The notes beneath the pieces were generated by a model. The model was not told where the DNA came from. It was given only the letters and a program-made list of their open reading frames with translations, and did not search any database. A program made the position numbers and the translations under genes. From Paracoccaceae bacterium (GTDB lineage: Bacteria > Pseudomonadota > Alphaproteobacteria > Rhodobacterales > Rhodobacteraceae), in the NCBI GenBank assembly GCA_029247845.1, contig JAQWKM010000104.1:1-41168 (forward strand): a stretch of 41,168 nt of DNA, read 5' to 3'. Shown here one piece after another: positions 1 to 10,164 of the stretch. Every line of letters begins with the position of its first letter. Positions within the stretch are counted from its first letter, which is position 1.

Positions 1-1746
1 CTCAGAGACTTCCTGTAATTCCGCAGCTAATCCTCTTTGACTGGCCAATTTAGCCAACTCTTCTAACACAGTCATCTTTGCCATTTTAACATTTTCGGGT
101 TGGCGGATACAGGGCATGATTTGGACATGACTCTCCGAAAATAGCTTTTCAAGGGCATCAGGGCCAAGTATTTCTGTTATTTTAATTTCCGCCTCAGCAC
201 GGGTCTTGATTCCAGAATCGCATAAAATTCTAATAATCTGGTTTAACTCAGCGTTGCGGAGTTCCAACATCTGCAATTCATCAACGAGGCTTTCGATAGC
301 ACAGGGACAGTTGACCAAAGCCGCAGCGATTACTGCTTCACGTATGTTGTCAGCAATAAATTTATCGCCCGACACTAGAGCAGAAACCTTAGTACTCTGA
401 CTAACCGGTTGGTTCAATGGCTTTCCAAAGCCACCTTTTTTAAAAATCCTTTGCGAAGGTACAGGCCTAAAAAAGGCCCAGCGCATATCTTTAACTGCAT
501 TTTCGTAAAGACTACGCAGTCTAGGTTCCTTAATACGCCTGATCCTGCCACGCAGTACTTCGTCCAGAACGGACTTGCGCTCTGGGCTGTCAAAAACCTG
601 ACCTTCTGTCGCCTGACGCCACATAAGCTCAACCATCGGAATTGCTTTATCCAAAAGGTCTTGGAAGGCACCAGCGCCACCAGAGCGGATCAAATCATCC
701 GGATCCTGCCCCTTTGGCATGATCGCAAAACGTAGAGCGCGGCCAGTTTTAAGCAAGGGCAACGCCACATCAATAAGCCTGTAAGCGGCCCTCAAACCGG
801 CAGTATCACCATCAAGTGCAATGATGGGCTCACTATGCATTCGCCACATCAGCATAAGCTGGTTTTCTGTGATCGCAGTACCGAGAGGTGCAACCGCAGT
901 CGAAAATCCCACTTGCGCAAGAGCAATCACATCCATGTAACCTTCAGCCACGATCAACGGATGCTTTTTACCCAGCGCCGACCGTGCAGGGCCCTGGTTG
1001 TATAATGAGCGCCCTTTATCAAATAATATGGTTTCCGGGGAATTAAGGTATTTGGCTTTGGCCGAAGCATCCAAAGCACGCCCACCAAAGGCAATACAAA
1101 GTCCCCGCACATCCCTAATTGGAAACATCACACGGTTACGAAACCGATCATAAGGCTGACCACCATCGTCTGGCTTAATGCACATGCCGCTCTCAATTAG
1201 TTGTTCGGCGGACACACCTTGGGCGATTAAGGCGCTATAAAGAGCTTTGCGATCGCCTGGCGCATAACCAAGACCAAATTCGTCCTGCGTTGCCCGCGAT
1301 AACCCGCGTTTCTCAAGATATGTATTAGTTTGCGAGCCCTCACGCGAATTCAGCATCATTCGAAAAAACCGGACAGCCTTTTCCATGACATCGTTCAATT
1401 CCATGCGCGCATTGGTTTTCTGCTGCATGTCCGGGTCTCGTGCAGGAATAGTCATGCCCGCCTCTCCAGCCAAAACTTCGACGGCCTCCATAAAGCTGAG
1501 GTTTTCACAGTCCTTGAGAAACGAAATGGCATCGCCCTTGGCCTGACAACCAAAGCAATAATAAAACCCTTTGCGATCGTCGACATGAAAAGAGGCGGAT
1601 TTTTCCTGATGAAATGGGCAAGGCGCCCACATATCGCCCTTCCCTTGATTGGATTTCCGCTGATCCCACATCACTTTGCGCCCAACGATTGATGTCAGGC
1701 TAACTCGTGTTCTTAATTCATCAAGGAATCCAGACGGTAGGCTCAT
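1..1746 (-). CDS. dnaG: DNA primase DnaG (3' end truncated by window edge)
   Basis: Reverse-strand reading from ATG at 1746: MSLPSGFLDELRTRVSLTSIVGRKVMWDQRKSNQGKGDMWAPCPFHQEKSASFHVDDRKGFYYCFGCQAKGDAISFL (CHC2 zinc finger), then ...LIVAEGYMDVIALAQVG...ALDGDTAGLRAA (TOPRIM). Missing from the ORF track because it runs off the window. Confidence 0.96.
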   Translation of the reverse strand, partial: MSLPSGFLDELRTRVSLTSIVGRKVMWDQRKSNQGKGDMWAPCPFHQEKSASFHVDDRKGFYYCFGCQAKGDAISFLKDCENLSFMEAVEVLAGEAGMTIPARDPDMQQKTNARMELNDVMEKAVRFFRMMLNSREGSQTNTYLEKRGLSRATQDEFGLGYAPGDRKALYSALIAQGVSAEQLIESGMCIKPDDGGQPYDRFRNRVMFPIRDVRGLCIAFGGRALDASAKAKYLNSPETILFDKGRSLYNQGPARSALGKKHPLIVAEGYMDVIALAQVGFSTAVAPLGTAITENQLMLMWRMHSEPIIALDGDTAGLRAAYRLIDVALPLLKTGRALRFAIMPKGQDPDDLIRSGGAGAFQDLLDKAIPMVELMWRQATEGQVFDSPERKSVLDEVLRGRIRRIKEPRLRSLYENAVKDMRWAFFRPVPSQRIFKKGGFGKPLNQPVSQSTKVSALVSGDKFIADNIREAVIAAALVNCPCAIESLVDELQMLELRNAELNQIIRILCDSGIKTRAEAEIKITEILGPDALEKLFSESHVQIMPCIRQPENVKMAKMTVLEELAKLASQRGLAAELQEVSE

Positions 1747-1835
1747 GCTTGTTATATTGTGCTAAGGAACGCCAAAGTCTAGCCCTTACCAAGCATAAAA
1801 GCACATAAATTTGAAGCCTTTGGGTACGTCCAGAC

Positions 1836-2390
1836 CTAAAGTCGATCGCGTGCAGCAACCGATTGCATGGCGCGTTCGATGTCGTGGATCAAGGTCAACG
1901 CCATGGAACGAAATACAATAATTTGAAATGCAGTTTCCGAAACTCGGCTCAGCGAACCGTTAATATGCTGGATGAGCGTTCTGGCTGTTTGGCCGCGTTT
2001 ATACACCGCCCGCGAGACATCAACCGGTACAAGCCTTGCAAGCACGTGTTCAATCTCGGACCCTTGCGCAAGTACAACCGCATACCCATCCGAAACATCA
2101 GTCAAACGTGCAACACTATTAAGCGATGGATCAGGTTCGGGGCCCATCAGCAAATACTGCTGTCCAAACCAAACACAGCGGGCGCCTGCCCGTCCAGTCA
2201 CACGGTTAGTTGCAGGCAATGCCATTCCATGCGCCGCTTTCAACACGCCGGACAGTTGCGCCTCCTGACCTTTTTTACTGGCAATTAAACTGATACATCC
2301 CACCACATCTTCACTGAGTGATACACTTCCACAAGAGATGGGCAAGAGACTTGCAAGGGGCGATTTTGCTATCAGTTCAAGCACGTGCAC
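1836..2390 (-). CDS. soxG: sarcosine oxidase gamma subunit (start probably GTG at 2390 rather than the ORF-track ATG at 2456)
   Basis: Position directly after soxA in soxBDAG order; VHVLELIAKSPLASLLPISCG...GPEPDPSLNSVARLTDVSDGYAVVLAQGSEIEHVLARLVPVDV typical of SoxG; short overlap with the soxA end if GTG is used. Confidence 0.85.
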   Translation of the reverse strand: MHVLELIAKSPLASLLPISCGSVSLSEDVVGCISLIASKKGQEAQLSGVLKAAHGMALPATNRVTGRAGARCVWFGQQYLLMGPEPDPSLNSVARLTDVSDGYAVVLAQGSEIEHVLARLVPVDVSRAVYKRGQTARTLIQHINGSLSRVSETAFQIIVFRSMALTLIHDIERAMQSVAARDRL

Positions 2391-5316
2391 GCCCCCCGTC
2401 GGGATCAAAGGCAACGGGCGGTACAACTTCACATATTGCTTCGATATCGCGTACATGATCTACCATTTTAATCTGTTCTCCAAAGCGCTCAGATCCATTT
2501 TTCAAGAATGCTAATCCATAAAAGTAGCCAAACCAAGGAGAGTACGCGACAGAAGTGATATGACCTTGATTATAAATCCGCTCTGCTGGATCTTGAAGAG
2601 TGAAAAGATGGGCCCCGGCCGTGAGCTGTTTGACAGAGCCAACTGGCTTAAGACCGACCAATCGAGGACGGTCCACATCGTTTAGTCCTCGTCTTTGAGA
2701 CGCGGCTTTGCCAATACAGTCTTTAGTTCGATTTACCATACTCTGCATGCCTAAATCAAAAGCTGTGACGCGCCCATCTATCTCGGCGTGCGTGATAAAG
2801 CCCTTTTCGACGCGGAGCACATTTAGCGCCTCCATTCCATAACAGCAACCGCCAAGTTCTTCGACCCGTGCACTTAGTATGCGGAATAGGCTATCGCCGT
2901 ATCGCGAGGGAACAGCAAGCTCAAAGCCAAGTTCACCGCTAAAGCTTATTCTGAACAGTCGACCAGAGATACCCATGATATTTAACTGGCCACAGCTCAT
3001 GAATGGCCATTTTTCGTTATCGATAGATTGATCAAGTAGTCCGTTCAAAAGATCACGGGCCTTTGGGCCAGCAATTGCAAATTGTGTCCAATGTTCTGTG
3101 ACAGAGGCAAAAGAAACATCCCATTCAGGATGCAAACATTGATGTACATAATGCAAATGTCGCATAACAAGCGAGTCCGCCACCGTCGTGGTTGTCATCA
3201 AGAAATGTTCATGATTAAGCCGCGCCGTTGTCCCGTCATCCAAGACATGACCATCTTCCCGGAGCATCAGACCATAGCGCACTTTGCCCACGGCAAGACT
3301 GCTAAATTTATTGGTATAAACAAGATCAAGTAAGTGCCCAGCATCCGGACCCTTAATATCGATTTTGCCCAGCGTAGATACATCACAAACACCGACATGT
3401 TCACGCACCATCATGACTTCTCGATCACAAGACTGCCGCCATGTTTTCTCATTTGGACGAGGGAAATAGCTTGGTCTATACCAAAGCCCTGCCTCAATCA
3501 TCGGCGCCCCGCGTTCAAGTATGGCCTGGTGCGTTGACCCAAAGCGTTCAGGAGCAAAGCCTTTGTCTTGTCCCTCAGAGCCCATAGCCGCAATAGAGAC
3601 AGGTGAAAATGGTGGGCGGAATGTTGTGGTGCCAGTTTCTGGAATACCCTTGCCAGTCGCATCGGCCAAAACGGCAAGGGCGGCAACATTTGAGTTTTTG
3701 CCCTGATCAGGTGCCATCCCTTGCGTTGTGTACCGTTTCATGTGCTCGACAGAGCGATAATTTTCAGCGACCGATTGCACGATATCCTTAACGGTCACAT
3801 CATTTTGGAAATCAAGCCAACTGCGCTGTTTGCCGCTTGGAGACACCGACCAAATGGCCCCAATTCCATAGGCATAATCTTCCGCATCAGGGATCTTTAG
3901 AGCTGCAGCCGACTTGCCCAAATCTTTCATGATACTGCGGGCGTTAACGACCCCCGATTGAAGACAAGCACGAGTCGACATGTGCCCATTAACAGCACCA
4001 GCATACACCATTCCGGGAATTGCATTTTCTGCTGGTAGAAAGCTTAGAAGGCTCTCACTCCAATAAGGCCGCCCGTTCATATGACAACTCAGATGCACAG
4101 TTGGGTTCCAACCGCCTGACACGGCTAAGCAATCCGCAGCAATATTTATTTCCTGGCCGGCGTGGCGCACAGTGATCCCTTCAAGGCCAAGTCGACCAGA
4201 CGTATCGCAAACCGAAGCACCGCGATAAATTGGGAAATCACCATTTATGCGGGCATCGGCGCGCACATCAACGTAGGCAGCAATCTGCACACCAGCAGCT
4301 TGGAGATCCCTCGCTGTTTGTTCAGCGCCATCATTGTTTGCAAAAATCGCTACCGAACGCCCAGGAGAAACTGAATAACGATTGATGTACGTCCGTAAAG
4401 CGCTTGCGGTCATAATTCCAGGCCGATCATTATTAGGAAAGGCGATAAAGCGTTCTAATGCTCCGCTCGCCAAAACTGACCGTTTTGCAAAAATGCGCCA
4501 AAAGCATTCCACCGGTAGATGTTTATTCGGGGACGAGAGGTGTTTTGACACTCTTTCAAGCGCCCCAAATGTACCCTGATCATAAGCACCTGTGATGGCG
4601 GTACGCGTCATCAACCGGACATTTGGCATATCTGATAGTTCCCGCACGATAGTGTTGACCCACTGGTCAGCATCCACGCCACCGATCTGAGTTTTTTCTG
4701 AGTTCAGACGTCCACCAAAACGGTTATCTTCGTCCGCTAAAATAACACTCATACCCGCGCGCCCCGCCTGTAGAGTAGACATCAAACCAGTTGGGCCGCC
4801 GCCAATCACAAGTAAATCGCAAAATGCAAATGCCTTTTCATAGCGCTCAGAGTTTGCCTGCCCACTAAGGCTACCCAAACCTGCCGCTTTCCGGATTACT
4901 GGCTCATAGATTTTTTCCCAGAAGGATTTTGGCCACATGAAAGTCTTGTAATAAAACCCAACGTTTAAAAATGGTGCGGCGAGATCGTTCAAAGCCAGAA
5001 GATCCCATTTCAAACTAGGCCAACGGTTTTGACTAAAAACCTCAAGCCCTTCATAAATCTCGAGTTGGGTGGCCCGGATATTTGGTTCTTGTTGAGGTCC
5101 AGATCCAACTGTTACAAGCGCGTTTGCCTCTTCACTACCAGCACTCATAATGCCACGCGGGCGATGGTATTTAAAGGATCTCCCCACAAGACGCACATCG
5201 TTTGCCAACAAGGCCGAGGCGAGTGTATCACCCGCAAAGCCAGTCATTGACATACCGTCAAATTGAAATTTGATTGGGAAATTTTGGTCCACCAAACTAT
5301 CTTGATCTAATCTCAT
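2377..5316 (-). CDS. soxA: sarcosine oxidase alpha subunit
   Basis: 979 aa; N-terminal 2Fe-2S-like fold (GDTLASALLANDVRLVGRSFKYHRPRGIMSAG), FAD GxGxxG (DLLVIGGGPTGL), C-terminal GcvT/aminomethyltransferase-like domain; 4-bp overlap with soxD. Confidence 0.96.
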   Translation of the reverse strand: MRLDQDSLVDQNFPIKFQFDGMSMTGFAGDTLASALLANDVRLVGRSFKYHRPRGIMSAGSEEANALVTVGSGPQQEPNIRATQLEIYEGLEVFSQNRWPSLKWDLLALNDLAAPFLNVGFYYKTFMWPKSFWEKIYEPVIRKAAGLGSLSGQANSERYEKAFAFCDLLVIGGGPTGLMSTLQAGRAGMSVILADEDNRFGGRLNSEKTQIGGVDADQWVNTIVRELSDMPNVRLMTRTAITGAYDQGTFGALERVSKHLSSPNKHLPVECFWRIFAKRSVLASGALERFIAFPNNDRPGIMTASALRTYINRYSVSPGRSVAIFANNDGAEQTARDLQAAGVQIAAYVDVRADARINGDFPIYRGASVCDTSGRLGLEGITVRHAGQEINIAADCLAVSGGWNPTVHLSCHMNGRPYWSESLLSFLPAENAIPGMVYAGAVNGHMSTRACLQSGVVNARSIMKDLGKSAAALKIPDAEDYAYGIGAIWSVSPSGKQRSWLDFQNDVTVKDIVQSVAENYRSVEHMKRYTTQGMAPDQGKNSNVAALAVLADATGKGIPETGTTTFRPPFSPVSIAAMGSEGQDKGFAPERFGSTHQAILERGAPMIEAGLWYRPSYFPRPNEKTWRQSCDREVMMVREHVGVCDVSTLGKIDIKGPDAGHLLDLVYTNKFSSLAVGKVRYGLMLREDGHVLDDGTTARLNHEHFLMTTTTVADSLVMRHLHYVHQCLHPEWDVSFASVTEHWTQFAIAGPKARDLLNGLLDQSIDNEKWPFMSCGQLNIMGISGRLFRISFSGELGFELAVPSRYGDSLFRILSARVEELGGCCYGMEALNVLRVEKGFITHAEIDGRVTAFDLGMQSMVNRTKDCIGKAASQRRGLNDVDRPRLVGLKPVGSVKQLTAGAHLFTLQDPAERIYNQGHITSVAYSPWFGYFYGLAFLKNGSERFGEQIKMVDHVRDIEAICEVVPPVAFDPDGGRARA

Positions 5317-5594
5317 TTCTTACCCTCATTACTAAGGCGTTTACGCGCCGCAAGCTGGGCATCCAAGACATCATGTGACACTGTATTTCTACTGATCACG
5401 ATCCAGGCATTGCAACCAGCCTCGTGATACCAAAGGTCCTCAGTCTTACCGGCAGGGTTGTCACGATTATGAAGATAATCATCCCAAACTGCGTCCTCTG
5501 CATCTAAATCGGGGCGGATCAGTGCCTCCGCAGTAGACTGATAATAAAACTCCCGGAGATCGCGTTCACCGCAATTGGGGCAAAGCAATCTCAT
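5313..5594 (-). CDS. soxD: sarcosine oxidase delta subunit
   Basis: 93 aa, N-terminal zinc-ribbon CPNCGERDLREFYYQ, between soxB and soxA. Confidence 0.94.
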   Translation of the reverse strand: MRLLCPNCGERDLREFYYQSTAEALIRPDLDAEDAVWDDYLHNRDNPAGKTEDLWYHEAGCNAWIVISRNTVSHDVLDAQLAARKRLSNEGKK

Positions 5595-5645
5595 CCGCGT
5601 TTACAATCTATAGTCAAAGCTAACATCCCATTTACTTTAGCGCTT

Positions 5646-6899
5646 TCAATGCAAATTATGCTGCGCGCCAGTCCCCTCTTCATCCATCAAACCATATCCT
5701 GTGCGGAATCGATCCAACCGGAAACCTGCCGCCGGTTCGTGGTGGTTATCCGTTGCTATAAGATGAGCAAAACTATACCCCGACCCCGGAACAGCCTTAA
5801 ATCCTCCATAGCACCAGCCACAATTCAGATACAGACCGTATATATCAGTTTTATCAATGATCGGGCTGCCGTCAGGCGTCATGTCCATGATCCCACCCCA
5901 AGAGCGCAGCACTTTGGCCTTGCCGATCATCGGCATCAGAGCCATCGCAGCCTCCATGACATGCTCTTTCATCGGCAAATTCCCACGCGATGCATAAGAC
6001 GAGTAGTAATCCAAATTTCCGCCAAAGACCAAACCACCCTTGTCAGATTGACTTATATAAAAATGCCCCATCCCAAAACTGATTACCTTGTCAACACAGG
6101 CCTTTAATCCTTCGGTGACAAATGCTTGTAAAACATGGCTTTCTATTGGAAGACGTATTCCCGCCATGCCCGCAACAAGACTTGAGCGCCCTGCCACAAC
6201 AATTGCGACCTTCTTGGCTAATATAGCTCCTTGATTGGTCTGCACACCTTTGACTTGGCCATTTTGAATATCGATACCAGTGACTTCGCAGTTTTGGATA
6301 AGATCGACACCGCGACTATCTGCACCCCGCGCATAACCCCAAGCAACAGCGTCATGGCGTGCTGTACCAGCACGCCTTTGAATGACCCCACCGTAGATTG
6401 GAAAACGGGGACTGTCATAATTGAGATAGGGAAGCATTTTTCGCAGCTGCTTCGGTGACAGAAGTTCAGCATCGTCGCCTTGATTGATGATTGCATTTGC
6501 GCGTCTGACCGCAGCATCCCGCTGAGCGTCTGAATGGAAAAGCGCAACCTGACCGCGTTGGGAGTGCATTGTATTGAAATTCAGGTCCTGTTCCATACCT
6601 TCCCACAGTTTTAGAGAATGGCTGTAAAACTCCGAATTTCCAGGCATCATATAATTTGCTCGTACAATCGTAGTATTACGGCCTATGTTACCGCCGCCAA
6701 GGTGTCCCTTTTCTAGTACGGCTATGTTCTTTAACCCATGATTTTTTGCCAGATAGTAAGCAGTTGCCAGACCATGCCCACCACCTCCGATGATCACGAT
6801 ATCATACGCCTCTTTGCATTTTGGATTCCGCCAGTGGGCCGTCCAACCTTTGTTCCCAGTCAAACCCTGTTTTAAAATACCAAAACCAGAAAAACGCAT
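5646..6899 (-). CDS. soxB: sarcosine oxidase beta subunit (start probably Met at 6899; ORF track extends to 6926)
   Basis: MRFSGFGILKQGLTGNKGWTAHWRNP...YDIVIIGGGGHGLATAYYLAKNHGLKNIAVLEKGHLGGGNIGRNTTIVRANY, characteristic SoxB N-terminus. Confidence 0.95.
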   Translation of the reverse strand: MRFSGFGILKQGLTGNKGWTAHWRNPKCKEAYDIVIIGGGGHGLATAYYLAKNHGLKNIAVLEKGHLGGGNIGRNTTIVRANYMMPGNSEFYSHSLKLWEGMEQDLNFNTMHSQRGQVALFHSDAQRDAAVRRANAIINQGDDAELLSPKQLRKMLPYLNYDSPRFPIYGGVIQRRAGTARHDAVAWGYARGADSRGVDLIQNCEVTGIDIQNGQVKGVQTNQGAILAKKVAIVVAGRSSLVAGMAGIRLPIESHVLQAFVTEGLKACVDKVISFGMGHFYISQSDKGGLVFGGNLDYYSSYASRGNLPMKEHVMEAAMALMPMIGKAKVLRSWGGIMDMTPDGSPIIDKTDIYGLYLNCGWCYGGFKAVPGSGYSFAHLIATDNHHEPAAGFRLDRFRTGYGLMDEEGTGAQHNLH

Positions 6900-6996
6900 T
6901 ATTAACCCCAAAAATCTTACTACCAACAGTGACTTTAATATCTAGAAAAACTCAAGCGCAAAACACATTATCTCTTCAAGAATGATGGGGTGCCTA

Positions 6997-8274
6997 TTAT
7001 TGCTTTGAAAAGAATTGGAACCGTTCGGCACTGTAAGGTCTGATATCAATTTCTGGGGTCTTACCATTAATCAGGTCCAGTATAACATGAGCAGAAACGG
7101 CAGCATGAGTTACTCCCCAATGCCCATGACCAAAATTAAAATAAGCATTTTTATATCTTGGTGCGCGTCCAAGAACTGGCAGTGAATCAGGAGTAAGAGG
7201 TCGTGGACCTATTTGGCCTGTTACGCCAGTGTAAGTGAAATTTCCAAATAGTTTTTTAACTTGTCTTATTAGTATTCTGTCTAGTTGTTCATCCCTAAGT
7301 AAGGGGAGCCCTCCTACCTTAAGTAGCCCGGCAGCACGCAGATCATCGACACTTGGTAATACGGCAAAACCAGCCTTTTGATGCAGTATAGGCAATTTCA
7401 AACTAATATCAGGTTCGTGGAATGTAACTGAAGCACCCCAAGCCGGTAAAATTGGGACCTTACTAAACAATTTTTCTGAAAGCGCGGAACTACCTGTCCC
7501 GGCACAAATTACGACTAAGTCACAATCTATATGACCAGAAGGCGTGATGACAGCTTTGACCCCTTCACCCTCGGTAATGAAACCCAATGCGTGCTCGTAC
7601 ACAAAGGTTCCACAACCATCGTTAAGAATATCTTTCAGTGCTCTTTGAAAGGAAATTGGGTCAAGAATTTGTCCAGCCTGCTCAATAAAAGTACCAGAGG
7701 GTTCTGGATCTGACACATGTGGCAGCATATCTCGGACGGCTTTTGTTCCCTTTCCGATTAGATGCATACCCATTTCTCTTCGGACCGCATTATTATCTAC
7801 ATCAGCAAACCTTTCCTGAGCATTAGAGTAGTATAGCAAACATCCATTTTGTAAAAATGAAGATTTTAGAGTTGGATAGTGATCAATCAAACTCATCCAT
7901 GCATTCCATCCCCTCAAAGCCAGCTCTGCCAAACCGTTTGAACTTTGCCTCCTCTGTTCTAAGGTTCCAGCTTTAATACTCTTTGCCAAAAATGGTAATA
8001 TACTTTTGGGTAGTGGCCATTTTATCCGAAATGGACCGTTAGGGTTCCGCAACATGGACGGCATGTTTAACCAAAGATCTTTACTAGCCCATGGTATCAC
8101 ACTTGACCCACCTATGATACCAGCTGTCGCAGAGGATGCCCGACCAGCGACCTCTGACTTATCAATAAGAGTAACTATAAATCCCTGTTTCAAGAGAGTG
8201 CATGCCATAGTCAGGCCCATTATGCCACCGCCAACAACAGTAATAGCTCGCGGAATATCGCAATCACGATCCAA
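6997..8274 (-). CDS. FAD-dependent D-amino-acid dehydrogenase / oxidoreductase, DadA-like
   Basis: 425 aa; ITVVGGGIMGLTMACTLLKQGFIVTLIDKSEVAGRASSATAGIIGG; C-terminal GQIGPRPLTPDSLPVLGRAPRYKNAYFNFGHGHWGVTHA typical of DadA/DAO-family proteins. Confidence 0.85.
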   Translation of the reverse strand: MDRDCDIPRAITVVGGGIMGLTMACTLLKQGFIVTLIDKSEVAGRASSATAGIIGGSSVIPWASKDLWLNMPSMLRNPNGPFRIKWPLPKSILPFLAKSIKAGTLEQRRQSSNGLAELALRGWNAWMSLIDHYPTLKSSFLQNGCLLYYSNAQERFADVDNNAVRREMGMHLIGKGTKAVRDMLPHVSDPEPSGTFIEQAGQILDPISFQRALKDILNDGCGTFVYEHALGFITEGEGVKAVITPSGHIDCDLVVICAGTGSSALSEKLFSKVPILPAWGASVTFHEPDISLKLPILHQKAGFAVLPSVDDLRAAGLLKVGGLPLLRDEQLDRILIRQVKKLFGNFTYTGVTGQIGPRPLTPDSLPVLGRAPRYKNAYFNFGHGHWGVTHAAVSAHVILDLINGKTPEIDIRPYSAERFQFFSKQ

Positions 8275-8619
8275 AATATTGATCTCCAGTTCAAATTTAT
8301 ACTTATAACTAATTAAGTATGGCGTTCTGTAAAGTTAATATGCATGTGATCATGAAAAAAGCTAACCACCATCATTTAGAAAACGTCCTGCTGAAGTAAA
8401 TAGAAATAAAAATCTGCTTATTTTTAGGAACAAAATAAAAAATTAAAAGGATATTAATTAAATAACCTATCAGGGCAAAGTAATGAAAATCGTTCACATA
8501 AATATTGTCAGTTGCGTTATTAAAAATTATAACTAAAAATTAAACTATGTATGTTACTACTTTATAAGCTTAAATATGCAAAAACACAAAAAATCATCCT
8601 CTAATCAATTGTCTATGAA

Positions 8620-9966
8620 ATGATTTTCGATATAAAAGCCCTTAAAATTTTATTGGAAAATGCATTAATCCAGCACGACATACCGGGCCTGGAAATAGCG
8701 ATAGATTATGAAGACCAAAACATTTTTTCTTTAGGGTTAGGCACGTCAAACTTAATAAATGAATGCACGATAAAGCCAGATACAATCTTCGGTGTCGCTT
8801 CGTTAACTAAAATGCTAACAACATTAATAGTATTAAAAGCCGAGGAATTGCGGCTGATAACGCTTTCAGATTCTTTGTCAGATTACTACCCAAATTTAAG
8901 ATGGCTCAACAAGAATAGTATCAACATAAGAAATCTATTAAATCATTCCGCAGGGCTTCCAGGATTACCAACACGACATAAGGCCACTGACTTAAACTTT
9001 CCAAGTATCAACCCCCAAATGGAATCTGTAGCTAGCCTCATAGAATATTTAAATACTCTTGATTTTGAACTTTTAGACAGACCTGGGCTGTTACTCAGCT
9101 ATAGCAATGAAGGTTATTGTCTATTGGGCGGTATAATCGAGCAAATTTTTGACAAACCTTATGCATTAGTTGCAGAAGAATTAGTTTTCAAACCGTTAAA
9201 AATGCAAAATAGCTTTATCGGTCGAGATAAAAATGGTGTAGCTCAAAATATAGCTGACCCTATAGTTTCTTGGCATCAAGGAGAAAGAGCGTCTAGCACT
9301 GAGTATTGGGATGCACCCTTATTCTATCCTGCGGGTGGCCTCATGTCATCGGCAAAGGATATAAACAAACTAATTTCTGCTCTATCTGGTAGCTCCGATT
9401 TTTTGAAATCTGATCAATATGAGCAGGTAACGTTTGATCCAATGTCCGTTGCGTCACGCCACGAGCTAAAATTCGCTTATGGACTGGGTATTGAGATTGA
9501 ATATATAAATTCTCAAAAGACATTACTATGGCATACTGGCCAGCGACCTGGTATATCAAGTTTCGCTGGTCAAGTTATTCAGGATCGAATTTCAGTGACT
9601 TTGTTAACGAATGTTGCTGACGCTCCCACCTCATCAATTGGCAGACTGATTTTTTCACAGCTCTTTTGCCAAAAAGATAAGACCATAAATCTAAACTGGC
9701 CGCCAACGACTAATAACCCGACCATTGAGGAAAAAGATCTGAAAGACTTTACTGGTATTTATGGCTCGCCTGAAGTTGGACAGTATAAAGTTTACCTCGA
9801 AGGTGAAAAAATCCTAATGCAATTTATGAATTCAAAAAAAGAGATGTTTTTTAAAGACAAAAATAATGGAGCAGTTGGAGTTCAAACATTTGACTTTATA
9901 TTCAAAAATAACTCCAAACCTTATGCCTTAGCATTAGACCTCAGGATCTTGCTGAGGCTGATATAA
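8620..9966 (+). CDS. serine hydrolase, class C beta-lactamase / S12 peptidase fold, with C-terminal accessory domain
   Basis: 448 aa; SxxK motif (VASLTKMLT), YxN motif (YSNEGY), HTG box (LWHTGQRPG); no N-terminal signal peptide visible. Confidence 0.88.
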   Translation: MIFDIKALKILLENALIQHDIPGLEIAIDYEDQNIFSLGLGTSNLINECTIKPDTIFGVASLTKMLTTLIVLKAEELRLITLSDSLSDYYPNLRWLNKNSINIRNLLNHSAGLPGLPTRHKATDLNFPSINPQMESVASLIEYLNTLDFELLDRPGLLLSYSNEGYCLLGGIIEQIFDKPYALVAEELVFKPLKMQNSFIGRDKNGVAQNIADPIVSWHQGERASSTEYWDAPLFYPAGGLMSSAKDINKLISALSGSSDFLKSDQYEQVTFDPMSVASRHELKFAYGLGIEIEYINSQKTLLWHTGQRPGISSFAGQVIQDRISVTLLTNVADAPTSSIGRLIFSQLFCQKDKTINLNWPPTTNNPTIEEKDLKDFTGIYGSPEVGQYKVYLEGEKILMQFMNSKKEMFFKDKNNGAVGVQTFDFIFKNNSKPYALALDLRILLRLI

Positions 9967-9992
9967 GCCATTTGACCTAATGTTGGATCAGT

Positions 9993-10007
9993 ATGCAGTT
10001 TCTGCAT
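9993..10007. promoter_or_regulatory. 15-bp palindrome ATGCA-GTTTC-TGCAT upstream of the M81 gene (candidate LysR-type box)
   Basis: Perfect 5-bp arms, T-N11-A geometry; same arms and spacing as 20698-20712 upstream of dppA; followed by AAAACT. Confidence 0.5.
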
Positions 10008-10164
10008 AAAACTATATTGAAGCAGCATTTTACAAGACTATCCCATAAGATTAAAATATAATCTAATCAAAATTACTAATGCGCAACAATGCGAACGCAT
10101 TTGGATCTTTACAAGGCTATATTTTCTTTCAGGCAAGGGAAAACTATTTAACAAGGAATAAAAA

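Noticed and set aside
206-1692. Forward ORFs (64, 108, 120 aa) and the 88-aa reverse ORF at the left edge
   Set aside because: They are antisense or out-of-frame translations of dnaG, which occupies 1-1746 on the minus strand.
8576-8589. ATGCAAAAACACA upstream of the S12 hydrolase gene as a third LysR box
   Set aside because: Only one half-site matches; the right TGCAT arm is missing, so it cannot be distinguished from AT-rich background.
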